A DNA stretch of 64,000 bases from NCBI GenBank assembly GCA_934476235.1, contig CAKSNL010000008.1, forward strand, positions 30,894 through 94,893. The letters run 5' to 3'. The notes beneath the pieces were generated by a model, which saw only the letters and a program-made list of their open reading frames with translations, was not told the DNA's origin and ran no database searches. Each line of letters opens with the position of its first letter. Position 1 is the first letter of the stretch. Shown one piece after another: positions 16,683-25,103 of the stretch. Both the position numbers and the translations under genes were made by a program. Origin of the DNA: an uncultured Clostridia bacterium (GTDB lineage Bacteria; Bacillota; Clostridia; CAKSNL01; HGM11501).

Positions 16683-18764
16683 TTGCCAAGAGAATTTGCG
16701 CTTGAAAAAACAAGAAACATAGGCATAATGGCTCACATCGACGCCGGAAAGACCACCACTACTGAGAGAATTTTGTACTATTGCGGTAAAATTCATAAGA
16801 TTGGTGATACTCACGATGGAGATGCAACCATGGACTATATGGATCAGGAGAAGGAGAGAGGTATTACAATCACTTCTGCTGCTACGACAGCCCATTGGAA
16901 GGGTCATAGAATAAACATTATCGATACCCCCGGTCACGTTGACTTTACGGTTGAGGTTGAGCGCTCACTGAGAGTTCTTGACGGAAGCGTAACGGTCTTC
17001 TGCGCAAAGGGCGGTGTTGAGCCCCAGTCTGAAACCGTTTGGCGCCAGGCTGACAGATACGGCGTTCCGAGAATGGCGTTTATCAACAAGATGGACATCA
17101 TGGGCGCTGACTTTTACAACGTTGTACAGATGATGAAGGACAGACTTCAGTGCAAGGCTATTCCGCTTCAGCTGCCTATCGGTAAGGAGGATACCTTCAA
17201 GGGTATCATCGATCTTCTTACAATGAAGGCGGAGGTTTATTACAACGATGACGGTACCGACATAAGAGAAGAGGATATTCCCGAAGACATGAAGGAAATC
17301 GCTCAGGAGTATCATGACGCGGCAATCGAAGAGGTAGTTGCGTTTGATGACGAGCTTATGGAAAGGTATTTCAACGGAGAAGAGATTCCCGTTGCCGACC
17401 TTAAGAAGGTTATAAGAAAGGCTACCATTGCCAACGAGATCGTTCCGGTATTCTGCGGAACCGCGTACAGAAACAAGGGTGTTCAGCCCCTTCTTGACGC
17501 GATCGTTGACTATATGCCCGCTCCGACCGATATTCCCGCTATCAAGGGCACAAACCTTGACGGTGAGGAGGAGGACAGACATTCGAGCGATTCCGAGCCT
17601 TTCTCGGCTCTTGCATTCAAGATCATTGCCGATCCCTTTGTTGGTAAGCTTTGCTTCTTCAGAGTTTACTCCGGAACGCTTTCGACAGGAAGCTACGTAT
17701 TGAACTCCACGAAGGACAACAAGGAGAGAATCGGACGTATCCTCCGTATGCACGCCGATAAGAGAGAAGACCTTGATATGGTATATGCCGGCGATATTGC
17801 CGCTGCCGTTGGTCTTAAAAACACCACGACGGGTGACACGCTCTGCGACGAGAATCATCCCGTTATACTTGAATCCATGGAATTCCCCGAGCCCGTTATA
17901 AGGGTTGCTATCGAGCCCAAGACAAAAGCGGGTCAGGAGAAGATGGGTCTTGCCCTTGCAAGACTTGCGGAAGAGGATCCCACCTTTAAGGCTTATACCG
18001 ATGAGGAAACGGGACAGACGATTATCGCCGGAATGGGTGAGCTTCACTTGGAGATCATCGTTGACAGACTTCTCCGTGAATTCAAGGTTGAGGCAAACGT
18101 TGGTCAGCCTCAGGTTTCTTATAAAGAGACTATCAGCAAAAAGGTTGACATTGAGCATAAGTACGCTCGTCAGTCCGGCGGTCGCGGTCAGTACGGTCAT
18201 GTTAAGATGATCATGGAACCGCAGGAAGCCGGAAAAGGATATGAATTCGTTAACCAGGTTGTCGGCGGTGCTATCCCGAAGGAGTACATCCCGGCTGTTG
18301 ACGCAGGTGTAAGGGGCGCTATGGAGTCCGGTATACTTGCAGGCTACCAGGTTGTTGACGTAAAGGTTACTCTTTACGACGGTTCTTATCACGAAGTCGA
18401 CTCTTCGGAAATGGCGTTCAAGATTGCCGGATCTATGGCTTTCAAGGAAGGTATGAAGAAGGCTGAACCGGTTCTTAAGGAGCCCATCATGAAGGTTGAC
18501 GTTACGGTTCCCGAGGAGTACATGGGCGACGTTATGGGCGATATCAGCTCACGCCGCGGTATGATCCAGGGAAGCGAGACGAGAAACGGCGTCGTAACCG
18601 TTTCCGCTATGGTTCCGCTTGCCGAGATGTTCGGTTATGCGACGGACCTTCGTTCCAGAACTCAGGGACGCGGTAACTATTCTATGGAGCCCAGCCACTA
18701 TGAAGTGGTTCCGAGAAGCATCATGGAAAAAATTATCGACCAGAGAGCAAAAAAGAACGATTAA
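16683..18764 (+). CDS. fusA: Elongation factor G
   Basis: A translocation GTPase, 693 residues. P-loop AHIDAGKTTTTERIL, switch motif RGITITSAATT, DTPGHVD and NKMD are all intact, followed by domains II-V to the normal C terminus (HYEVVPRSIMEKII). TTG start at 16683 after AAAGGAGAG. It lies in the usual str-operon place between rpsG and tuf. A long antisense frame across it is a codon-usage shadow. Confidence 0.98.
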   Translation: MPREFALEKTRNIGIMAHIDAGKTTTTERILYYCGKIHKIGDTHDGDATMDYMDQEKERGITITSAATTAHWKGHRINIIDTPGHVDFTVEVERSLRVLDGSVTVFCAKGGVEPQSETVWRQADRYGVPRMAFINKMDIMGADFYNVVQMMKDRLQCKAIPLQLPIGKEDTFKGIIDLLTMKAEVYYNDDGTDIREEDIPEDMKEIAQEYHDAAIEEVVAFDDELMERYFNGEEIPVADLKKVIRKATIANEIVPVFCGTAYRNKGVQPLLDAIVDYMPAPTDIPAIKGTNLDGEEEDRHSSDSEPFSALAFKIIADPFVGKLCFFRVYSGTLSTGSYVLNSTKDNKERIGRILRMHADKREDLDMVYAGDIAAAVGLKNTTTGDTLCDENHPVILESMEFPEPVIRVAIEPKTKAGQEKMGLALARLAEEDPTFKAYTDEETGQTIIAGMGELHLEIIVDRLLREFKVEANVGQPQVSYKETISKKVDIEHKYARQSGGRGQYGHVKMIMEPQEAGKGYEFVNQVVGGAIPKEYIPAVDAGVRGAMESGILAGYQVVDVKVTLYDGSYHEVDSSEMAFKIAGSMAFKEGMKKAEPVLKEPIMKVDVTVPEEYMGDVMGDISSRRGMIQGSETRNGVVTVSAMVPLAEMFGYATDLRSRTQGRGNYSMEPSHYEVVPRSIMEKIIDQRAKKND

Positions 18765-18767
18765 TGC

Positions 18768-18796
18768 TTGATTTTTCTGCTAAAATGTAGTAGAAT
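18768..18796 (+). promoter_or_regulatory. Internal sigma-A promoter before tuf
   Basis: TTGATT (18768-18773), 17-base spacer, TAGAAT (18791-18796), in the gap between fusA and tuf. It would give tuf extra expression independent of the str promoter. Confidence 0.65.
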
Positions 18797-18838
18797 AAAA
18801 GTAAATAATTAATTTAAATAATAAGGAGGACAAACAAA

Positions 18839-20041
18839 ATGGCAAAAGCTAAATTCGAAAGAACAAAGCCCCATGTAAACATTGGTACTATCGGTCACGT
18901 TGACCACGGTAAGACAACTCTTACGGCAGCTATCACAAAGGTACTTGCTATGAAGGGTGACGCTGAATTCCAGGATTATTCCAACATCGACAAGGCTCCC
19001 GAGGAGAGAGAAAGAGGTATTACGATCAATACCGCTCACGTTGAGTATCAGACTGACACCCGTCACTATGCTCACGTTGACTGCCCCGGACACGCTGACT
19101 ACGTTAAGAACATGATCACCGGTGCTGCCCAGATGGACGGTGCTATCTTGGTTGTTTCCGCAGCTGACGGTCCCATGCCTCAGACGAGAGAGCACATCCT
19201 TCTTTCCAGACAGGTTGGCGTTCCTTACATCGTTGTATTCATGAACAAGGTTGACCAGGTTGACGATCCCGAGCTTCTTGAGCTTGTTGAGATGGAAATC
19301 AGAGAGCTTCTTTCCGAGTACAGCTTCCCCGGCGACGAGATTCCGATCATCAAGGGTTCTGCTCTCTTAGCTCTTGAGAGCACATCTACAGACATCAACG
19401 CTCCCGAGTACAAGTGCATTCTTGAGCTCATGGACGCTGTTGACTCTTACATCCCGGCTCCTGAGAGATCTACTGATCTTCCTTTCCTTATGCCTGTCGA
19501 GGACGTATTCACGATCACAGGTCGTGGTACTGTTGCTACAGGTAGAGTTGAGAGAGGTACTCTTAACCTTTCTGACGAAGTTGAGATTGTTGGTCTTGTT
19601 GAGGAGAAGAGAACTGTTGTTGTAACAGGTATCGAGATGTTCAGAAAGATGCTTGACTCTGCTCAGGCAGGTGATAACATCGGTGCGCTTCTTCGTGGTG
19701 TTGACAGAAAAGACATCGAAAGAGGTCAGGTTCTTGCAAAACCCGGCACGATTCATCCCCACACAAAGTTCAAGGGTGAGGTTTACGTATTGAAGCAGGA
19801 TGAAGGCGGACGTCATAAGCCCTTCTTCACAAACTACAGACCTCAGTTCTATTTCAGAACAACTGACGTTACAGGCGTTATCAAGCTTCCGGCTGACAAG
19901 GAAATGTGCATGCCCGGCGATAACGTAACAATCGAGGTTGAGCTTCTTAAGCCCATCGCTATTGAGAAGGGTCTTCGTTTCGCTATCCGTGAGGGCGGCA
20001 GAACAGTTGGTTCCGGCGTCGTTTCCGAGATCGAGGCGTAA
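18839..20041 (+). CDS. tuf: Elongation factor Tu
   Basis: A GTPase that delivers aminoacyl-tRNA to the ribosome, 400 residues. G1 GHVDHGKTTL, RGITI, DCPGHADYVKNMI and NKVD motifs are present, as are domains II and III. An AAGGAGG site lies before the ATG at 18839. Codon use is strongly biased, as expected for one of the most highly expressed genes. It is the last gene of the str operon. Confidence 0.98.
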   Translation: MAKAKFERTKPHVNIGTIGHVDHGKTTLTAAITKVLAMKGDAEFQDYSNIDKAPEERERGITINTAHVEYQTDTRHYAHVDCPGHADYVKNMITGAAQMDGAILVVSAADGPMPQTREHILLSRQVGVPYIVVFMNKVDQVDDPELLELVEMEIRELLSEYSFPGDEIPIIKGSALLALESTSTDINAPEYKCILELMDAVDSYIPAPERSTDLPFLMPVEDVFTITGRGTVATGRVERGTLNLSDEVEIVGLVEEKRTVVVTGIEMFRKMLDSAQAGDNIGALLRGVDRKDIERGQVLAKPGTIHPHTKFKGEVYVLKQDEGGRHKPFFTNYRPQFYFRTTDVTGVIKLPADKEMCMPGDNVTIEVELLKPIAIEKGLRFAIREGGRTVGSGVVSEIEA

Positions 20042-20077
20042 TCTTAACCGATAGTAACGGTTTTATAAAGCCATAAT

Positions 20078-20112
20078 AAAAACCGCTCTGAAAATTCAGA
20101 GCGGTTTTTTTC
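20078..20112 (+). terminator. Intrinsic terminator of the str operon
   Basis: Inverted repeat AACCGCTCTGAA/TTCAGAGCGGTT (within 20081-20107) with flanking A and T runs, followed by T7. Confidence 0.92.
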
Positions 20113-20119
20113 GTACGGA

Positions 20120-20150
20120 TGAAACTTTTTTGCCCTTTACGGGATATATA
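20120..20150 (+). promoter_or_regulatory. Candidate ECF-type autoregulatory promoter
   Basis: TGAAACTTTTT (20120-20130) resembles an ECF -35 box (GAAAC core), followed about 10 bases later by CGGGATATA (20140-20148) as a possible -10. It sits directly before the sigma/anti-sigma pair, where self-activation is usual. No good sigma-A pair is visible here. Confidence 0.5.
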
Positions 20151-20202
20151 AGAGTGTAAAGACTAAAAGCTTTTAACTTTGCAGAAAGAAAGCGGGTTTG
20201 AC

Positions 20203-20730
20203 ATGGCAGATGAGGCAAAGCTCCTGGCGCAGATTAAAAAAAGGGAAGAAAGGGCGATTGACCGGGCGGTCAGGCTCTATACGCCGTATTTGAGCACGGT
20301 GCTTTATAATATGGCGCCGGGTCTTTCCAAGGAGGACACAGAGGAGATAGTGTCCGACGTATTTTTTGCACTCTGGAAAAATGCGGAGTACATAGACCTT
20401 AATAAAGGCACGGTCCGCTCATACATTGCCGCGGCGGCGCGCAATTTCGCGCTGAAACGGCTGAAAAAGAAGAGGGACTCGGTAAGCCTTGACGAGGCGG
20501 AGATTCCGGCGGGCGAGCCGGACAGCCTTTCGGCGATGACCGTGTGGGACGCGGTCATGAGCCTCGGCGAGCCGGACAGCGAAATATTCACAAGGTTCTA
20601 TAAATACGGCGAAAGAATCAGGGATATTTCAAGGGCGACGGGAATTAATATGTCTACCGTTAAAACCAAGCTTTCACGCGGGAAAGACAAATTAAAAAGA
20701 ATTTTATCTGATGCGGAGGCAATGTTATGA
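20203..20730 (+). CDS. ECF-type sigma-70 family RNA polymerase sigma factor
   Basis: 175 residues. Region 2 is at about 20-85 (TEEIVSDVFFALWKNAEYID, the core-binding and -10 helix pattern) and region 4 at about 115-168 (helix-turn-helix DISRATGINMSTVKTKLSRG). ATG 20203 is used; a TTG at 20179 would add eight residues and cannot be excluded, since neither has an ideal ribosome site. Its stop overlaps the next start (ATGA), the usual coupling of ECF sigma and anti-sigma genes. Confidence 0.87.
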   Translation: MADEAKLLAQIKKREERAIDRAVRLYTPYLSTVLYNMAPGLSKEDTEEIVSDVFFALWKNAEYIDLNKGTVRSYIAAAARNFALKRLKKKRDSVSLDEAEIPAGEPDSLSAMTVWDAVMSLGEPDSEIFTRFYKYGERIRDISRATGINMSTVKTKLSRGKDKLKRILSDAEAML

Positions 20731-21509
20731 AAAGAAAAAACGACTTATTTGAAGAGCTGAACCTCGGAAAGGAGCAGGGCTTCTGCGCCCCGCTTGAGAT
20801 TGACACAGGCTCCGTCAAACAAAGGGTGAGGGCAAAAATTGATTCCGCATACACGGAAAGGAAGACTGTTACTATGAAATCGAAAAAGAAAATTGCACTT
20901 ATCGCCGCTGCTGCGGCACTCACGCTCGGCATATCCGCGTTTGCGGCAAGCGGCGTTGTATCAAGCTGGTTCAGCTCGTCGTCATCCGTCCCCGACTATG
21001 AGTCGCTCCCGACTGCGGAGGAGGTCAGAAAGGACATCGGCTACGACGCGGTAATCATTGATGAGTTTGACAACGGCTATGTGTTTAAGAACGGAAGCGT
21101 TGTTGACAACGGCTTCGCGGACGAGGACGGAAACACGGTCGAGAGGTTTAAGTCGGTATCTTTCGACTATGAGAAGGAAGGGGACACGGTCATCTTTACC
21201 GAGGACCGCTTCAGCTCCGAGGTCGGCATAGCGGGCGAGGAGGTATCGACCTTAAACGGTACGGATATTTATTATCATAGCTACAAAAACAAGTCCGTTC
21301 CGGCTGACTACAAGCTGACCGAGGAGGACAAAAAGGCGGAGGAGTCGGGTGAGCTGGTGTTCAGCTACGGCTCGCCCAAGGTGGAGATTCATGACATCAA
21401 AACCGTTACGTGGGTGAAGGACGGCTTGCATTTTCAGCTTTTGCAGATAGACGGCAGGCTTTCATCCGACGAGCTTGTCAAAATGGCAGAAGAGGTTATA
21501 GAAAGATAA
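20727..21509 (+). CDS. Putative membrane-anchored anti-sigma factor
   Basis: 260 residues: a cytoplasmic N-terminal part (about 1-52), one membrane helix (about 55-75), then an extracellular domain of about 185 residues of no family I recognise. This topology plus the ATGA overlap with the sigma gene makes an anti-sigma role likely. No HxxxCxxC zinc anti-sigma motif is present, so it would be of the non-zinc class. The signal sensed by the extracellular part is unknown. Confidence 0.65.
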   Translation: MKRKNDLFEELNLGKEQGFCAPLEIDTGSVKQRVRAKIDSAYTERKTVTMKSKKKIALIAAAAALTLGISAFAASGVVSSWFSSSSSVPDYESLPTAEEVRKDIGYDAVIIDEFDNGYVFKNGSVVDNGFADEDGNTVERFKSVSFDYEKEGDTVIFTEDRFSSEVGIAGEEVSTLNGTDIYYHSYKNKSVPADYKLTEEDKKAEESGELVFSYGSPKVEIHDIKTVTWVKDGLHFQLLQIDGRLSSDELVKMAEEVIER

Positions 21510-21512
21510 CAA

Positions 21513-21545
21513 AAAACACGCATACCGGAAGGTATGCGTGTTTTA
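21513..21545 (+). terminator. Intrinsic terminator of the sigma/anti-sigma operon
   Basis: A 14-bp perfect stem (21513-21526 with 21531-21544), GGAA loop, arms ending in A4/T4. Confidence 0.92.
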
Positions 21546-21562
21546 TACTGCCGGAAAAAGCT

Positions 21563-22150
21563 TAAACGGGCGCCGAGGCAATTTAAAGCCCTCAAGAGCT
21601 AAAGGAGGGAAGAATTTTCGATTAGAAAATTCAGGGAGGATTTTTCGAGAGGGTCACAAAAAACATGCGCACACCCCGGCGGTCGATTCATGAATCGACC
21701 CTACGGGAGCATTGGCGTAGAGGGTGCAAAAACAGGCGGGATGTCGAGGACGCCATCCCCTACGGTGTGCATGGGCGAAAGTGGGTGTGAAACCCCGATA
21801 GTGCATACCTTATTTGTGAAAAATCTGTAGGGGGTCTCTTGCCTTCATCGACCCGTATCCAAACACCAACCACATGCGCGGGAAAACGTAGGGGGCTCGC
21901 ATCCTTGGCGACCAGTTAAGAGAATACGTAAAATGAGTTGGTGCGCCGAAAAATCCCTCCGGGTAAGACCCACCTTAAAACCACCTTTGCGGTTTTAAGA
22001 GCGTGCGACAAAACCTTGAACGGTTTTTCGCACCTAACGGAAAAAGACTCTGTTGTCTTTTTCCGCCACGCCTTTAGCTCCTGGAGGCTCAGTATCTTTT
22101 TCCGCCACGCCTTTAGCTTCTGGAGGATTTAAAAGCCCTCAAGAGCTAAA
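21563..22150. repeat. Intergenic repeat island A
   Basis: A gene-free, convergent intergenic stretch built from repeat modules shared with islands B, C and D. In order: boundary TAAACGGG-CGCCGA (21563-21576); CCCTCAAGAGCTAAAGGAGGG; hairpin AATTTTC-GATTA-GAAAATT (21614-21632); GGATTTTTCGAGAG; palindrome GGTCGATTCATGAATCGACC (21681-21700); inverted GGATGTCGAGGACGCCATCC (21739-21758); degraded copies of further modules; GTGCGCCGAAAAATCCCTCC (21941-21960); and the three-hairpin unit in minus orientation (21974-22077) with a partial second copy of its end. A 64-codon frame at 21938-22132 is repeat sequence, not a gene. Confidence 0.85.
21974..22077 (-). repeat. Three-hairpin element, copy A (inverted)
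   Basis: The reverse complement matches copies B and C except for one substitution in the first hairpin and a substitution plus one-base deletion in a loop. The three stems are CTTAAAACC/GGTTTTAAG, GTGCGA/TCGCAC and CGGAAAAAGAC/GTCTTTTTCCG. Confidence 0.9.
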
Positions 22151-22157
22151 TGAAAAT

Positions 22158-22520
22158 TTACCATTTTGTTTCGACGCAGATGGCGTCCTTCGGGTCATAA
22201 TAATCCGCCGTGTTGCTCGAAAGCCCGGTGAAGGCGCGCCATGCACGGTCAAAATCAATATCGCCGATGTTGGAGAGCACGGTAAACTCCATGCCGCGCT
22301 CGGAGGACGGGAGATGACCGGTGATGACCAGGCGCTCTTTATATGCCGTGCCGTTTGCCGTAAATGTTCCGTCGCTCATCTCGGAATATGCGATACGGAC
22401 GATGCTCTCTGCCGTTTCGTATTCCGATTCCGGGGTCGCGGGAATCTCCTTTTTCACGGTGACCTCCTTTGAGCACCCGGCTAAAAGAACCAGTGCCAGG
22501 ATGACTAAAAGCTTTTTCAT
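22158..22520 (-). CDS. Small lipoprotein of unknown function
   Basis: 120 residues. The signal peptide ends in lipobox LAGC (Cys about residue 16), so it should be membrane-anchored on the outside. The remainder (about 100 residues) matches no family I recognise. ATG 22520 overlaps the TGA stop of the MATE gene (ATGA on the minus strand) and has an AAGGAGG site, so the two are translated together and it may act alongside the pump. Confidence 0.8.
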   Translation of the reverse strand: MKKLLVILALVLLAGCSKEVTVKKEIPATPESEYETAESIVRIAYSEMSDGTFTANGTAYKERLVITGHLPSSERGMEFTVLSNIGDIDFDRAWRAFTGLSSNTADYYDPKDAICVETKW

Positions 22521-23920
22521 AATTGACCTCCTTGTTTTTTTACCAACGCTTCGCGCTCGGAGAATATCTTCGGGAATGAGGAAAAAATCACGGCTGCGGT
22601 GATGATTCCGGCAACAAGGTCAGCGATTCCCTCGGACATATAAACGCCCCTGTAGCCGAGAAAATGCGTTAAGACGAAGCAGAGCGGAATTAGAATGACG
22701 ACCTTGCGCGTGACCGCCAGAATGAGCGCGCGGCGAGCCTGACCGAGCGCTATATTGACGTTCTGAAGCGTCATCTGCACAAAGAACATCACCGAGCCCA
22801 TTAAAAAGAGGGGTGCATTCTGCCGGACGATTTCGGTAACGGCGGGGCTTGCCGAGAAAAGAAGTGCGTAAAATTCCGGCACGGCGAGCGAGAACGACCA
22901 GATAGCGACGGCGAAGATGAACGCGATCACCGTGACAATGCGGATGCCCTCTTTAAGCCTTTGCGAGTTCCCCTTGCCGTAGTTGAAGCTGACGAAGGGC
23001 TGCATCCCCGTTCCGAGCCCGTTGAGCGGGAGCGATATTAACTGAAGCGCGCTCTGCATGACCGTCATCGCGGCGGTATAGTCCTTGTTTCCGCCGGTCG
23101 CGAAATTCAGATTGATGTTGAAAACTATCTGAATAGCGCACTCGGTTACCGTCATGATAAACGGGGTGAAGCCGAGCGAAAGAATTGAAAGAACGATTTC
23201 TCCTGACAGGCGCATTGCCTTAAGACTGAAGCGGAAAATGCTCCTTTTCAAATAGAAAAATATGAGCACGAAAACACAGGAAAATAACTGCGATATCACC
23301 GTTGCGAGCGCAGAACCGCTGACGCCCATGCCGAGCGTGAAGATAAAGAGTGGGTCAAGCACTATGTTGAAAATGGCGCCCAGAAGGACAGAGCCCATTG
23401 CGTAAAACGAATAGCCCTGAGTCAGTATAAACGGATTTAAGCCCTGGGCGAGCATGACAAAAAGCGTGCCCGATGAGTATATCTTAAGATACGAAACGGC
23501 AAAGCCGACAGAGCTTTCCGGGCACCCGAAAAGCCTGACTGTCTGCTCGGCAAACGCGAACGACAAAGCGCCTGTAATGATACCTGTCAAAATCAGGAGC
23601 AGAAACGAATTGTTAAAGATTCGGTCCGCCACGTCGCGCCGACCCTCGCCGAGCTTAATGCCCGCGCGCGGGGAACCACCGAGCCCTATTAAGTTGGCGA
23701 AGGCGGAGATGATAAGCGTGACGGGAAGGACTATTCCGAGCGCGGAAAGCGCGTCCATCCCCGAAGGCTCGATTCTTGCGACATACATTCTGTCCACGAT
23801 ATTATATAAAAATGTGATAAGCTGTGCGATGACAGCCGGCACGGTCAGCCGAAAGACGAGCGGAAGGATTCTTCCTTTTTCAAGCTCATCGGTGACGGAT
23901 CTTTTTTCTCTTTTGACCAT
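22517..23920 (-). CDS. MATE-family multidrug/metabolite efflux transporter
   Basis: 467 residues and twelve hydrophobic segments in two similar halves, an Na+- or H+-coupled exporter. Family signatures include PVVFRLTVPAVIAQL-like helix 1 (LPLVFRLTVPAVIAQLITFL) and GSPRAGIKLGEGRRD after helix 2. AAAGGAG lies before ATG 23920. The substrate cannot be assigned; members range from drugs to secondary metabolites. Confidence 0.92.
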   Translation of the reverse strand: MVKREKRSVTDELEKGRILPLVFRLTVPAVIAQLITFLYNIVDRMYVARIEPSGMDALSALGIVLPVTLIISAFANLIGLGGSPRAGIKLGEGRRDVADRIFNNSFLLLILTGIITGALSFAFAEQTVRLFGCPESSVGFAVSYLKIYSSGTLFVMLAQGLNPFILTQGYSFYAMGSVLLGAIFNIVLDPLFIFTLGMGVSGSALATVISQLFSCVFVLIFFYLKRSIFRFSLKAMRLSGEIVLSILSLGFTPFIMTVTECAIQIVFNINLNFATGGNKDYTAAMTVMQSALQLISLPLNGLGTGMQPFVSFNYGKGNSQRLKEGIRIVTVIAFIFAVAIWSFSLAVPEFYALLFSASPAVTEIVRQNAPLFLMGSVMFFVQMTLQNVNIALGQARRALILAVTRKVVILIPLCFVLTHFLGYRGVYMSEGIADLVAGIITAAVIFSSFPKIFSEREALVKKQGGQL

Positions 23921-23940
23921 GGCTTTTCTCCTTTAATGCT

Positions 23941-23969
23941 ATCATACCACAAAAAAAGGGGAAAAGCAA
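23941..23969 (-). promoter_or_regulatory. Sigma-A promoter of the MATE/lipoprotein operon
   Basis: On the minus strand TTGCTT (23964-23969), 17-base spacer, TATGAT (23941-23946), 20 bases from the start codon. Confidence 0.7.
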
Positions 23970-24074
23970 GGAATGAAAAACCTTCTCCATTACTTAATTT
24001 TCTTATTTACATCTTGACCTTTTTATGTTAAAATATAGACAATGGGATTAAAATGCATAAAAGGGTGTGAGAGC

Positions 24075-24821
24075 TTGATAAACGGAAAAATTATTGCGGT
24101 GCGCACGAACAAGACCGTTTACCGCGACGGGAACAGGTGCATAAAGCTTTTCGGCGAGGGATATTCCGAAGCCGGCGTGTTTTCCGAGGCGCTTAATTTG
24201 GCGTACGCCGGGGAGACGGGGCTCAGCGTCCCCAAGGTTATTGACATTACGAAAATTGACGGCAAGTGGGCGATTGTGACAGAGTTTATCGAGGGAAAGA
24301 GCTTAAACCAGCTTATGGAGGAGGAGCCCGGCAAAAAGGAAGAATACATGGAGCTTTTCACCTCCCTTCACGTTGAAATCGGCAAAAAAAGGTGCCCGAT
24401 GATGTGCCGGGTGACGGACAGAATCACCGAAAAGGTGAGAAGGAGCGACATGAAGGCGACCCTTCGCTTCGGGCTTTATTCTCTTTTGGGTTCGATGGAG
24501 CATGAGTATGACCTTTGCCACGGCGATTTCGTCCCGGCGAACGTTATCATGGGTCCGGACGGGGAGACGACGGTTATCGACTGGTCGCACGCGGCGGCGG
24601 GACCCATCGCGGCGGACGCGGCAAAGACTTACCTTATATTAAAGGTGACAAACCGCGCCGAGGAAGCCGAGATGTATCTAAAGCTCTTCACCGAAAAATC
24701 CGGCATCGGGGAAGAGACGGTTAAAAAGTGGATTCCGCTTTCCGCCGCGTCATACGGCATCAGGGGCGGAGAAGAGGAAAAACGCTTTATTGACGCGTGC
24801 ATAAACCTTTTGGGAAAATAA
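24075..24821 (+). CDS. Aminoglycoside-phosphotransferase-like small-molecule kinase
   Basis: 248 residues, protein-kinase-like APH fold. The catalytic loop HGDFVPANVIM and the metal motif VIDWSHAAAG are intact; an N-terminal IKLFGEG strand and KTVYRDG turn precede. TTG 24075 is preferred: the family begins close to GKIIAVRTNKTVYRDG, AAAGGGTGTGAG precedes it, and the ATG at 24042 lies within the likely promoter (TTGACC near 24016). Start uncertain. Members phosphorylate aminoglycosides, choline, fructosamines or sugars; resistance is not implied by sequence. Confidence 0.78.
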   Translation: MINGKIIAVRTNKTVYRDGNRCIKLFGEGYSEAGVFSEALNLAYAGETGLSVPKVIDITKIDGKWAIVTEFIEGKSLNQLMEEEPGKKEEYMELFTSLHVEIGKKRCPMMCRVTDRITEKVRRSDMKATLRFGLYSLLGSMEHEYDLCHGDFVPANVIMGPDGETTVIDWSHAAAGPIAADAAKTYLILKVTNRAEEAEMYLKLFTEKSGIGEETVKKWIPLSAASYGIRGGEEEKRFIDACINLLGK

Positions 24822-24851
24822 AAAAACTTGCTTTAATTCGGAGGGATAAAA

Positions 24852-25100
24852 ATGAAAATAAAAATATGTATCGGTTCATCATGCCACATAAAGGGTTCAA
24901 GGCAGGTCGTTGAAACGTTTCAGAACCTTGCCGCGGGGCACGGTCTTTCGGACAAGGTCGAAATGAGCGGAACGTTCTGCATGGGAAACTGCAAAAACGG
25001 AGTCTGCGTCGATATTGACGGGACGGTTTATTCCGTGAGCCCGGAAACGGCGGAGGAATTTTTCACAGAGCATGTCATATCCGCATTTAAGGAGGACTAA
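24852..25100 (+). CDS. Thioredoxin-like [2Fe-2S] ferredoxin (HydS-associated)
   Basis: 82 residues with the 2Fe-2S thioredoxin-fold pattern: CIGSSC near the N terminus and CMGNCKNGVC later. It resembles the small 2Fe-2S subunit of bifurcating hydrogenases (HydC/NuoE) but stands alone. Only three bases separate it from the PAS-containing hydrogenase gene, the same order as the TM1420-TM1422 genes of Thermotoga maritima. It probably passes electrons to or from HydS. Confidence 0.88.
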   Translation: MKIKICIGSSCHIKGSRQVVETFQNLAAGHGLSDKVEMSGTFCMGNCKNGVCVDIDGTVYSVSPETAEEFFTEHVISAFKED

Positions 25101-25103
25101 AAA

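Noticed and set aside
16965..18392. 475-codon open frame antisense to fusA
   Set aside because: It lies wholly inside fusA in the antisense frame favoured by biased codon use, has no ribosome site and no recognisable domain.
21938..22132. 64-codon frame in repeat island A
   Set aside because: Its translation recurs in the opposite-strand frame 50607-50849 because both read through the three-hairpin repeat; no ribosome site.
24042..24821. Aminoglycoside resistance gene
   Set aside because: Only the general APH kinase fold is visible; many housekeeping small-molecule kinases share it.
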